Shown: piece after piece, positions 7,809 to 15,502 of the stretch | Numbering within the stretch: the stretch's first letter is position 1 | Layout: the number at the start of each line of letters is the position of its first letter | DNA from: Bryobacteraceae bacterium | GTDB lineage: Bacteria > Acidobacteriota > Terriglobia > Bryobacterales > Bryobacteraceae | Assembly (NCBI GenBank): GCA_019686145.1 | Contig: JADGHK010000007.1 | Location: forward strand, 1 to 16,921 | Direction: 5' to 3' | Length of the DNA stretch: 16,921 bases | The notes under the pieces: generated by a model | What the model was told of the DNA's origin: nothing | The model's input: only the letters and a program-made list of their open reading frames with translations | Database searches by the model: none | Program-made: the position numbers and the translations under genes

Positions 7809-9188
7809 GTGGACAGCCAGCCGGTCACTGAAAGTTATCTCGAAGATGCCTCTGGGTTCCGGGGATACGCAGAGCGGGTGATCATTCCCGAAACAGAGGC
7901 CGCGCTCTGCGAGGCTATGCGCGAGGCTTCAGCCGCCGCGATACCGATTACCATCTCGGGATCGGGCACGGGCGTCACAGGCGGGCGGGTAGCGCAGGGA
8001 GGATGGGTCCTCTCGCTCGAGCGGCTGCGCAAGATCGAAATCTTTGACGGCTTCGCACGCGCCGGCGCCGGCGCCTCACTGAGAGACCTCCAGGCGGCCG
8101 CCCGGCAGCGAGGGCAGTTTTATGCTCCGGATCCGACGGAGTGGTCCGCCTCCATTGGCGGTTCGATCGCGACAAACGCTAGCGGTTCGAGGAGCTTTCG
8201 ATACGGCGCTACGCGGAAGCATGTCCGGGCGCTTCGTGTTGTCCTCGCTGATGGCTCGCTTCGCTCCTTCCGCCGCGGCGAGCCCATCGATTTTGACGTG
8301 CCGCTGATCCGGCAACCGGCAGCTCGAAAACATTCCGCGGGCTATCCACTGCGGCCGGGAATGGACTGGGTGGACCTGTTTATCGGATCGGAGGGCACGC
8401 TCGGCGTCGTGGTTGAGGCCGAGCTCACGCTGCTTCCCCTGCCTGAAGAACTCCTCACGGGCGTCATCTTCTTTCCTAGCGACGAAAAAGCCCTGCACGC
8501 TGTCGACGCGTGGCGTCCGATCAAGGGATTGCGGATGCTCGAATACTTCGACCATGCGTCTCTCGATTTGCTGCGGCCGAAGTTCCCCGCGACGACGGCT
8601 GCCGCGGCAGCCATTCTGTTCGAGCAGGAGCTGGAAGGAGACGAGGAAGAGATCGATCGATGGGAGTCGCGGCTGTCGGATGCAGGCGCGCTCACCGAAT
8701 CCTCATGGTTCGCCTCGTCCGACAGCGACAGAGAACGATTCCGCCGCTTTCGTCACGCCCTGCCCGAAACGGTCAACGATCTCGTCAGAAGGAATGGCTT
8801 TACAAAAATAGGTTCCGATTACGCGGTTCCTATCCATCGAAATCTGGAAATGCTCGCCTTCTACCGGCAAAAACTGGACGAGCTTTTTCCGGAAAATTCT
8901 GTGATTTTCGGCCATATTGGCGATGCTCACGTGCACGTCAATATTCTGCCTCGCTCTCAGGCCGAGTTCGACCGGGCCCGCGAACTCATGATTGAATTTG
9001 CGCGCAAGGTCGTGTCGATGGACGGATCGGTCGCAGCCGAGCACGGTTTGGGTAAAAGAAAGGCTCACCTCCTGGAACTACAGTATTCCGCGGCGGATAT
9101 TGAAGCGATGAAGGCCGTTAAGCGCCGGCTTGATCCGCAGTGGCTCTTAGGACGGGGAAACCTGTTCCCTGCCCCGGGTCTGCGATAA
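7809..9188 (+). CDS. FAD-linked oxidase of the GlcD / D-lactate dehydrogenase type
   Basis: The 459-residue product has an N-terminal PCMH-type FAD-binding domain (about 20-205) with ISGSGTGVTGG (50-59), SIGGSIATNASG (115-126) and SEGTLGVV (194-201). A C-terminal FAD-oxidase domain follows, with GHIGDAHVH (368-376) and AEHGLGK (410-416). Such enzymes oxidise 2-hydroxy acids (glycolate, D-lactate, 2-hydroxyglutarate) and pass electrons to the quinone pool or an Fe-S partner. No glcE, glcF or LutA-type partner is adjacent, so the substrate is open. The frame is open back to an ATG at 7647 inside rnj, but the extra residues are low-complexity and unlike the family. GTG 7809, 60 bases after the rnj stop, places the FAD domain correctly. 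The usual C-terminal NPGK motif reads LGRGNLF here. Confidence 0.93.
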   Translation: MDSQPVTESYLEDASGFRGYAERVIIPETEAALCEAMREASAAAIPITISGSGTGVTGGRVAQGGWVLSLERLRKIEIFDGFARAGAGASLRDLQAAARQRGQFYAPDPTEWSASIGGSIATNASGSRSFRYGATRKHVRALRVVLADGSLRSFRRGEPIDFDVPLIRQPAARKHSAGYPLRPGMDWVDLFIGSEGTLGVVVEAELTLLPLPEELLTGVIFFPSDEKALHAVDAWRPIKGLRMLEYFDHASLDLLRPKFPATTAAAAAILFEQELEGDEEEIDRWESRLSDAGALTESSWFASSDSDRERFRRFRHALPETVNDLVRRNGFTKIGSDYAVPIHRNLEMLAFYRQKLDELFPENSVIFGHIGDAHVHVNILPRSQAEFDRARELMIEFARKVVSMDGSVAAEHGLGKRKAHLLELQYSAADIEAMKAVKRRLDPQWLLGRGNLFPAPGLR

Positions 9189-9211
9189 TGGCGCTCGTAA
9201 GGTCTCTGTGA

Positions 9212-12142
9212 ATGCGCCTGCTGGTTCGACTTGCGCTTCCGGTCGTCCTGAGCGCTCCCCTCTGCGCCAGCGGTCTTCTTCCCCCTCTTACCGAATCCCA
9301 GCAACAGGAAGCCAAACGCCTGCTTCAGTCCTTTAAGAGCCATCCCAGAGGACCGTTCCTGCGCATCCGCTGGTTTTGCAATGACGGCACCGTTCACCCG
9401 CCGTCGCCTCCCCCTTGCGTTGAGCGAGGAGGCGGGCGGCAGCACGCCGAGCTGAGCCCGGCGGCCCTCACCCTGGCGAAATGGGATCTGGATGCAGGCA
9501 CGATCCTTGCCGGCATGACCTTTGAGCAGTTCTTCGATGCGGCCCGGGACCATTACCGCCTTCGCGAACTCGTACTCGAAAAGTATCTCGTCGATGTTGA
9601 CGGCGGATGGATCTACCGCAGGGCGAACTCCTACCGGGGAGCCCGGCAGGCCGAAGATGAGGAAAAGGCGGGCCGCGAGTTTCTGATACGTCTGCTTTCT
9701 GATCCCGAGTGGACCCGGAAGCACTACTTTCTGGCGAATCAGCTGATCGGCGCCATCCCGCACGGGCTGCCCGACAGTACCGTGAAGCGGATCCGGACGC
9801 TCGCGACGGCGATCGCCGAACAGCAGCCAGGTTTTCAGCCCATCCGGTCAAAAATCCACTCCTCGCCCGACGACTCCGACCTCCAGTCCGTAGAGAAGTT
9901 TCTGGCTGTCGAAGCAAACAGTCCGGCCGTGAAGGCAATGTTGCAGGCGCTGGCGAAGCTGATGCGCGAGGATGCAGGAACAAGCGTCATCGCACGCCTG
10001 CCCGCGCTGCAGGCGAAAGTGCGCGGCAGCCCGCTCGAACAGCCGCTCCAGGCCTTTTCGGCGGCGTTCAGAGAACAAAGCGACGCGGACCGGCTGCAGG
10101 CCTCGGCCGCGGCTCTCAGCATGGAGATCTACAAAGCCGTCACTTCCTCGAAGAATGGCAGCCTGAATCTGGATCTCCTGGACCTCAACGCGCTGCTCGA
10201 GGAGATCGGATTTCGTTCCCGCTCCCCAGTGAAAGACCTTTCGCGCCGGCAGCTTCTCGCCCGCCTGACCCGGCATTTCCAATATTGCCTCGGCGCCGGT
10301 TTGCTGTCGCAGCGTCAATACGACGCCCTTGCCGGGGAGATGGCAAAGCTCGAAGGACAGGAGGAAGTTGCAGCGGATGCCTGGTTCAGCTCCGTTCGTT
10401 ATCTTGCGAGGGCGGCGGAGTGGTCGCGGGCGACGGTGGCGCGGGACTTCGGAGAAGTGTCCGAAAGATGGGCCGACGTTGAACCTGCGGCCGGCGCGCT
10501 TGTGGATCATCTGACCCGCGCATCCGCGGCTCTGCCGTTGTCCAACCATCTGGAGCAGCTGATCTCCGACGCGAACCAGGTGGTCGGCGTCCGCCATTCG
10601 ATCCTTGGCGAGGAGTCGGGCGGCAGCGGAATTGTTGGATTGAATCCAGGGATCGCTGCGGGAAACCTTGGAATCGTCAAGTCGAACAAGAGCGCAGCCG
10701 GAAACCTGAATCCGAGAGGGATTTACGTGATACCGGAAACGGTGTCGGAGTTGAAACCCGTCGCGGGAATTCTCAGCCTCGATAGCGGCAACCTGCTCTC
10801 ACACACGCAACTGCTTGCCGCCAATCTTGGCATCCCCAATGCAACAATCCCTTCGAGTCTCCTTCCTCTGTTCGAAAAGCTGCAAGGGAAAGACGTCTTC
10901 TTCGCGGTCACTCCGCGAGGCGTTGTCGTTCTGAGGGAGAAGAGTTCCCTGACTCCCGAAGAGCAGCGCGCGCTGGCAGAGCGCCCGGCGATTCAGGAAA
11001 GAGTCCGCCTGGATAGCAGCCGGTTGAATCTCAGCGAGACACGGATCCTCGACCTTTCCGAAGTCGGGCTGAAGGATGCGGGCGTAATCGCAGGTCCTAA
11101 AGCTGCCAACCTCGGCCAGCTTGCTCGCTACTTTCCGAACGAGGTCGCTCCCGGACTGGTGATTCCGTTCGGTGTCTACTTTCAGCACATCAACCGCATC
11201 CTGCCCGGTGATACCAGGCCGCTTTCAGAGCAGATTGCGGAAGCCTGCGCGGAGGCGAACCGCCTCCGCGCTGCCGGAGCGCCGCCTGAGGAAGTGCAGC
11301 GTTATATCTATCCGAAGCTGGCCCGTTTCAGAGAAGCGATCTCATCCATGCCGCTTCTTCCCGAGTTTGAGAAGGAGCTGATGCGGCGCATGGAGCAGCG
11401 TTTTGGACAGCAGGGCACCTACGGCGTGTTTGTCCGCAGCGACACGAATGCCGAAGACTTGCCGGAGTTCACCGGGGCGGGTCTCAACCTGACGATGCCC
11501 AACCAGGTCGGCGCCAAGGCCATCCTCCAGGCTCTCCGCAACGTATGGGCGTCGCCGTTCAGCGAGCGCGCGTACGACTGGCGCAGCCGGATCCTGGAGG
11601 ATGGCGAGCATGTTTATCCATCGGTCATTCTGATGCGCGCCGTGGCTTCGGATAAGTCGGGAGTCATCGCGACAGTAAATCTCGAAACGGGCAACCAGGA
11701 TGAGTCTACGGTGAACGCTTCCGAAGGCGTCGGCGCAGTGGTGGATGGCGGAGTGGCCGAATCCATCCTGCTGCTCCCCAGCGGTCAGGTGAAACTGCTG
11801 CAGCAGGCACGGGGCAGATACAAAAAAGTGCTGAAGCCGTCCGGCGGCCTCCAGAATTTGCCCGTCTCCGGCGAGGATGCCGTTCTGACGCCCAAGGAAA
11901 TTGAGCAAATCCGCCGCCTTGTAGCGAGCGTCAAAGCCAGATATCCTGCTGTCAAAACAGCGGCGGGCGAGGTCATGCCCTGGGACATCGAGTTCGGGTT
12001 CGAGAAGGGGCAGCTACGGCTCTTCCAGATTCGCCCGCTTGTTCGATATCGGCAAATCCAGACGCTCGAACTCTTCACCCGGCTGGATCAGCAAGCCGGC
12101 AGCGTCAAATCCGTCCGCCTGGATGCGGCTCCCGCTTTTTGA
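9212..12142 (+). CDS. Glucan-water-dikinase-like protein with signal peptide
   Basis: Dikinases of this family use ATP to phosphorylate a histidine and pass the phosphate on; plant GWD targets alpha-glucan. The 976-residue product opens with a signal-peptide-like stretch (1-20, MRLLVRLALPVVLSAPLCAS). Region 170-235 (IPHGLPDSTVKRIR... RSKIHSSPDDSDL) recalls the GWD segment RHGGRGDVGQRIR...HQKLHNNTSPDDV. A swivelling phosphohistidine domain follows (about 500-575), with LLSHTQLLAANLGIP and candidate catalytic His531. The C-terminal ATP-binding domain (about 620-945) has GPKAANLGQL (628-637), VRSDTNAEDLPEFTGAGL (741-758), VWASPFSERAYDWR and DIEFGF...FQIRPL. The order His domain then ATP-grasp is that of GWD, the reverse of PEP synthase and PPDK. 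No PEP-binding domain is present. A TAAGG ribosome site lies 9 bases before ATG 9212. An exported ATP-using enzyme is hard to explain. Confidence 0.85.
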   Translation: MRLLVRLALPVVLSAPLCASGLLPPLTESQQQEAKRLLQSFKSHPRGPFLRIRWFCNDGTVHPPSPPPCVERGGGRQHAELSPAALTLAKWDLDAGTILAGMTFEQFFDAARDHYRLRELVLEKYLVDVDGGWIYRRANSYRGARQAEDEEKAGREFLIRLLSDPEWTRKHYFLANQLIGAIPHGLPDSTVKRIRTLATAIAEQQPGFQPIRSKIHSSPDDSDLQSVEKFLAVEANSPAVKAMLQALAKLMREDAGTSVIARLPALQAKVRGSPLEQPLQAFSAAFREQSDADRLQASAAALSMEIYKAVTSSKNGSLNLDLLDLNALLEEIGFRSRSPVKDLSRRQLLARLTRHFQYCLGAGLLSQRQYDALAGEMAKLEGQEEVAADAWFSSVRYLARAAEWSRATVARDFGEVSERWADVEPAAGALVDHLTRASAALPLSNHLEQLISDANQVVGVRHSILGEESGGSGIVGLNPGIAAGNLGIVKSNKSAAGNLNPRGIYVIPETVSELKPVAGILSLDSGNLLSHTQLLAANLGIPNATIPSSLLPLFEKLQGKDVFFAVTPRGVVVLREKSSLTPEEQRALAERPAIQERVRLDSSRLNLSETRILDLSEVGLKDAGVIAGPKAANLGQLARYFPNEVAPGLVIPFGVYFQHINRILPGDTRPLSEQIAEACAEANRLRAAGAPPEEVQRYIYPKLARFREAISSMPLLPEFEKELMRRMEQRFGQQGTYGVFVRSDTNAEDLPEFTGAGLNLTMPNQVGAKAILQALRNVWASPFSERAYDWRSRILEDGEHVYPSVILMRAVASDKSGVIATVNLETGNQDESTVNASEGVGAVVDGGVAESILLLPSGQVKLLQQARGRYKKVLKPSGGLQNLPVSGEDAVLTPKEIEQIRRLVASVKARYPAVKTAAGEVMPWDIEFGFEKGQLRLFQIRPLVRYRQIQTLELFTRLDQQAGSVKSVRLDAAPAF

Positions 12143-12152
12143 AACGGGGCCT

Positions 12153-12183
12153 GCCGGCGGCCAGGACCCGGTTCCCGGCCGGC
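12153..12183. repeat. GC-rich inverted repeat after the dikinase gene
   Basis: GCCGG (12153-12157) and CCGGC (12179-12183) can pair, with further GGCC/GGCC options inside (12159-12162 with 12177-12180). There is no T-run, so it is not a canonical intrinsic terminator. It abuts the -35 box of the next promoter and may act as a weak terminator or merely be GC-rich spacer. Confidence 0.3.
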
Positions 12184-12213
12184 TTGACATCAATCAGCAG
12201 AATTGATTATCTT
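12184..12213 (+). promoter_or_regulatory. Sigma70-type promoter upstream of the M23 peptidase gene
   Basis: A perfect -35 box TTGACA (12184-12189) lies 18 bases from TATCTT (12208-12213), a four-of-six match to the -10 consensus, in a locally AT-rich stretch after GC-rich DNA. It would give a leader of about 90 bases before the TTG start and could drive the M23, DUF3500 and propeller genes together. Confidence 0.55.
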
Positions 12214-12309
12214 TATGACTCATTCGTTGGCGCTTATACCATCGTCCGGAGACCCCAGGTTTCATATCCTCATACATCCTAAGCTGGGTCTTCGGAAGTA
12301 AGGAGTTTC

Positions 12310-13197
12310 TTGAATCAGCCTTACTTTATCGTCGTAGTCGCTCATTCTCTCCACGGCCGGATCCGCCGCATCCACGTTCCTCATCAAGTCGTCTACGCAG
12401 TCGTAGTTCTTGCAGTTCTCGGACTTTTCTCCCTGTTCGGGGCCCTCGGCAGTTATCTTCGTATGGCGTGGAAAGTGGCAAACTACAACGAGCTCCGGCA
12501 GGAGTTTGCAGCTCTCCAGGCCAGATATCAGGAACTGGCGAAGGATGCCGATCAAAAGGAGGGGCAGCTCGCACAGCTTCAGCTCTACGCAAGCGAAGTA
12601 TCCCTGGCTTTCGGATTAAAGAATGCGATCGACGGCCCGCCGGACTTTTCCACGGAAAGCCGTTTGATTCCAACTTTCTCAGAGTCGCTGAGCGAGTACA
12701 CCATGCTCAAGAGCGGAAGCTATACCCGCTTCCGCCGGAGCTATATCCGCCGCTGGCAGGATAATATCCGCCCGAGCCTGTGGCCGTTGAACGGCCGCCT
12801 GATGAGCCATTTTGGCAAGCGTGAGGATCCTTTCAACGGCAGCCCGGCGTTTCATACGGGCGTCGACATCTCTGCGGCCACCGGTACCTTGGTTCGCGCG
12901 ACCGCAGACGGAATCGTAGCGCACGCGGGCTACGCAGGAGCGTACGGCAGGCTTATCGTAATCGAGCACGGAGAGGAGTTCCAGACCTACTACGCGCACC
13001 TCTCCCGGATTGACGTCCTGGAAGGCCAGGAAGTACGCCGCGGCGAAGTGATTGGCGCTTCCGGCGCCACCGGCCGCGCAACTTCCCCTCACCTCCATTA
13101 CGAAGTGCGAACGGCCAACGGCACCCCCATCAACCCCTACCCATTTCTGGTCCGATCCGGCTTCGTCCAGACCGCCCGGCGTGATTTTCCTTTCTAA
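12310..13197 (+). CDS. Membrane-anchored M23 family metallopeptidase
   Basis: The 295-residue protein has a short cytoplasmic start, one membrane helix (about 27-47), a coiled-coil stalk (about 57-97) and a C-terminal LytM/M23 domain (about 165-280). This is the layout of periplasmic peptidoglycan endopeptidases or EnvC/NlpD-type activators of them. The zinc site looks intact: His182 and Asp186 in HTGVD, His230 in YYAHL, and HLH at 261-263. It is therefore probably active on peptide cross-links rather than a degenerate activator. The start is TTG 12310, decided by the ribosome site AAGGAG at 12300-12305, four bases upstream; no suitable ATG exists nearby. It is probably first in a run with the next two genes. 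Confidence 0.94.
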   Translation: MNQPYFIVVVAHSLHGRIRRIHVPHQVVYAVVVLAVLGLFSLFGALGSYLRMAWKVANYNELRQEFAALQARYQELAKDADQKEGQLAQLQLYASEVSLAFGLKNAIDGPPDFSTESRLIPTFSESLSEYTMLKSGSYTRFRRSYIRRWQDNIRPSLWPLNGRLMSHFGKREDPFNGSPAFHTGVDISAATGTLVRATADGIVAHAGYAGAYGRLIVIEHGEEFQTYYAHLSRIDVLEGQEVRRGEVIGASGATGRATSPHLHYEVRTANGTPINPYPFLVRSGFVQTARRDFPF

Positions 13198-13272
13198 ACC
13201 GGTTTCGCTTCCATAATCCGCGCCAAGTCCCCGATCTTCTGATATTCTGTTCAGACGGAAAGGGGACTGGCA

Positions 13273-14328
13273 TTGCGCGCTCTTCACTGGCGAGTCATAA
13301 CTTTGGGGGTCGGGATGTGCCTTCTGCTGGCTGCCTATTACCGGACCTCGTCGGCAACCCTGATGGCGGATACGGCGAACGCCTTCCTCGCGTCGCTCAC
13401 TCCTGAGCAGCGTGAACGGGCAGTCTTCAAGTTTGAAGACGAAGAACGCTTTTTCTGGCATTTCATTCCGTCGTCGGACATTCCCAGGCGATATCAGCGT
13501 CCGCGGAAGGGACTGCCGCTATCGGAGATGCAGCCCCATCAGAAGCATCTTGCCCAGGCGCTGCTCACCGCCGGACTTAGCCAGATTGGCGCGATCAAGG
13601 CCACAACGATCATGAGCCTGGAAGAAGTGCTGAAGAACCTCGAAAAGGACACGGTAGGCCGCCGCGATCCCGAGAAGTACTTCTTCAGCATCTTCGGCAC
13701 GCCGACCCGCGACGGCACGTGGGGCTACCGAATCGAAGGACATCACCTCAGCCTCCACTTCACCGTCGTCAAGGGGAAAGCCATCGGCGCGCCCACCTTC
13801 CTCGGAGCGAATCCGGCGGAAGTGCGGGAAGGACCGCGCAAAGGGCTGCGGACTCTCGCGAGGGAGGAAGATCTCGCCCGGGACCTTCTGGCGGCTTTAA
13901 CGCCCGAGCAGAAGAAGGTCGCCATCGTCAGCCCGAAGGCCTATCCTGACATCCTGACGGAAGCGTCGCGCAAAGCCGCTCTTGAGGGCCAGCCCAGCGG
14001 GCTGCCGGTGTCCAAGATGACGCAGAAGCAGAAGGAGATGCTCAACCGGCTCCTTGACGAGTACGTCAACAACGTTCCGGAGGATCTGGCAAAGATCCGA
14101 AGGGATCAGATTGCAAAGGCAGGCTCAAAGATTTACTTCGCCTGGGCCGGCGTGGAACAGCGCGGCGGACCGCATTACTATCGCATTCAGACTCCGACCT
14201 TCCTGGTTGAGTACGACAACACGCAGAACGGTGCAAACCACATTCACAGCGTCTGGCGCGACTTCGAGGGAGACTTCGGGCTCGATCTCCTCAAACAGCA
14301 CTACGAGACGAGCCATAACCGGCAGTAG
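13273..14328 (+). CDS. Exported DUF3500 family protein
   Basis: The 351-residue product has an N-terminal hydrophobic segment (about 8-24) that reads as a signal peptide or anchor, followed by a DUF3500-type domain over nearly the whole length. Family-like features are the repeated LTPEQ(R/K) phrases (42-46 and about 215), the central WGYRIEGHHLSLHFTVV and the C-terminal YYRIQTPTFLVEYDNTQNGANHIHSVWRD. DUF3500 has no established activity that I know of; the conserved histidines (GHHLSLHF, NHIHSVWRD) could bind metal, which is only a guess. The start is TTG 13273, supported by AGGGGA at 13261-13266 with a 6-base spacer. It lies 75 bases after the M23 gene and 25 before the next, suggesting co-transcription. 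Confidence 0.85.
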   Translation: MRALHWRVITLGVGMCLLLAAYYRTSSATLMADTANAFLASLTPEQRERAVFKFEDEERFFWHFIPSSDIPRRYQRPRKGLPLSEMQPHQKHLAQALLTAGLSQIGAIKATTIMSLEEVLKNLEKDTVGRRDPEKYFFSIFGTPTRDGTWGYRIEGHHLSLHFTVVKGKAIGAPTFLGANPAEVREGPRKGLRTLAREEDLARDLLAALTPEQKKVAIVSPKAYPDILTEASRKAALEGQPSGLPVSKMTQKQKEMLNRLLDEYVNNVPEDLAKIRRDQIAKAGSKIYFAWAGVEQRGGPHYYRIQTPTFLVEYDNTQNGANHIHSVWRDFEGDFGLDLLKQHYETSHNRQ

Positions 14329-14353
14329 CGGTCGTGCGTGATACCATGCGGGT

Positions 14354-15469
14354 ATGAGGGCTCCGTGGCCGCGCGCCCGCGGCGTCAGCCGGCGAGCGTT
14401 CGTCACCGGACTGGCCTCGCTGCCTGTTCTCGCAAGCGCTGAAAAGGGACGGATTCTTCCACCGGATCGGGTCCGTTACTCCGATCCGGCAACCGAATTC
14501 ACGCTGGTGCGCCTTACGGGTCCCGGCTACGCCAGCTACTTGCCTCCTGCAACGAACGCATGCATCTCACGGCGCGGCGATTTCCTCATCTTTGCAAGTG
14601 AACGTGGCGGCAGTCTCCAGGCCTTCCGGATGGAGCAAAAGTCCGGCGAGTGGCGCCAGCTGACAGAGGCAGCGAACCTCGATCGGACCAGCCTTCTTCT
14701 CGCGCCGGATCAGCGGAGCGTCTACTTCGCCGATGGCGCGAACGTGATTGCGCTGCGGCTGTCGGGGTTCCGGGAGCGTGTCGTTTATCGCACGCCTCCG
14801 GACTGGACAAGATCCCCCGGCCTCGCAATGACGGCCGATGGCCTGTATTTGCTCCAATCAGAATGCTCCAGCTCCAGGTCCCGGCTCCGGCTCATCTCGA
14901 CGGGTCAACCGTCCGCTACAACGCTGGTCGAGACGGAAGGGGAAATTGAAAGCGTCCTGCCGCGTCCCGGGCGAGCGGCAGTCAGTTACCGGCGCCGAGG
15001 AGAAGATGGTTTGCGGCTCGTCGACTTCGGCGGCAAGCAAAACTACCGTCTGCAACTGAACCCGGGCAAGGTGCTGGCGGCAACATGGGCAAGGGACGGA
15101 CAGTCGCTCTTCTATCTCCAGGCGCCTGTTGAGAAAGGAAAGTTAATCGCCCTAAGGGAATTCAATCCGGACACACGCAGCGATACCTTGATTGGTCCGA
15201 CGAGCCAGTTTGTCAGCTTCTCCCGGAATGCAGACGCCTCCGTTTTTGTGGGCGCATGCGGCAGCAAAGCTTCCCCGCACGTTCTCCTCTTCCTTCGCAG
15301 CAACAAGCGGGAGTTCACTTTGTGCGAGCACCGGGCTTCGGATCCCTCTCAAGTAATGCCGGTCTTTGATCCGAGCAGCGAGCGCGTCTACTTTCAGAGT
15401 GATCGCGACGGGAAGCCGGCAATCTACGCGATCGACGTCGACAAATTGGTAGAGAAGACCGAGGCGTAG
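14354..15469 (+). CDS. Tat-exported beta-propeller related to oligogalacturonate lyase
   Basis: The 371-residue protein begins with a twin-arginine signal (SRRAFVTGLAS at 12-22, cleavage probable after ASA at 27-29), so it should be exported folded. The rest reads as WD40/TolB-like propeller blades, with repeats such as RRGDFLIFASERGG, APDQRSVYFADG, RDGQSLFYLQ and SSERVYFQSDRDGKPAIYAIDV. The order and phrases (D..TEFTLVRLT, WRQLTEA, VVYRTPPDW) resemble oligogalacturonate lyase (PL22), a pectin-fragment enzyme. In PL22 a QxxHxH segment binds the metal. Here the matching place reads QVMPVF (333-338) with no histidine, so lyase activity is doubtful and a binding role is more likely. The enzyme details are from memory. 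ATG 14354 has only a weak GCGGG ahead of it. Confidence 0.75.
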   Translation: MRAPWPRARGVSRRAFVTGLASLPVLASAEKGRILPPDRVRYSDPATEFTLVRLTGPGYASYLPPATNACISRRGDFLIFASERGGSLQAFRMEQKSGEWRQLTEAANLDRTSLLLAPDQRSVYFADGANVIALRLSGFRERVVYRTPPDWTRSPGLAMTADGLYLLQSECSSSRSRLRLISTGQPSATTLVETEGEIESVLPRPGRAAVSYRRRGEDGLRLVDFGGKQNYRLQLNPGKVLAATWARDGQSLFYLQAPVEKGKLIALREFNPDTRSDTLIGPTSQFVSFSRNADASVFVGACGSKASPHVLLFLRSNKREFTLCEHRASDPSQVMPVFDPSSERVYFQSDRDGKPAIYAIDVDKLVEKTEA

Positions 15470-15472
15470 CGT

Positions 15473-15497
15473 CGCGGAGCGCCCAAAGCGCTCCGCG
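15473..15497. terminator. Hairpin between convergent genes
   Basis: A perfect 10-bp GC-rich stem, CGCGGAGCGC (15473-15482) and its complement (15488-15497), with loop CCAAA, fills the 33-base gap between the propeller gene and tex, which converge here. There is no T-run on either side, so it is not a classical intrinsic terminator. Position and symmetry suggest a bidirectional terminator or an RNA 3'-end stabiliser for both transcripts. Confidence 0.6.
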
Positions 15498-15502
15498 CGA
15501 TC

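Noticed and set aside
9272..9283. Lipoprotein signal for the dikinase-like protein because of Cys18.
   Set aside because: The residues before it (APL-C) do not match the lipobox pattern, so an ordinary signal peptide is the better reading.
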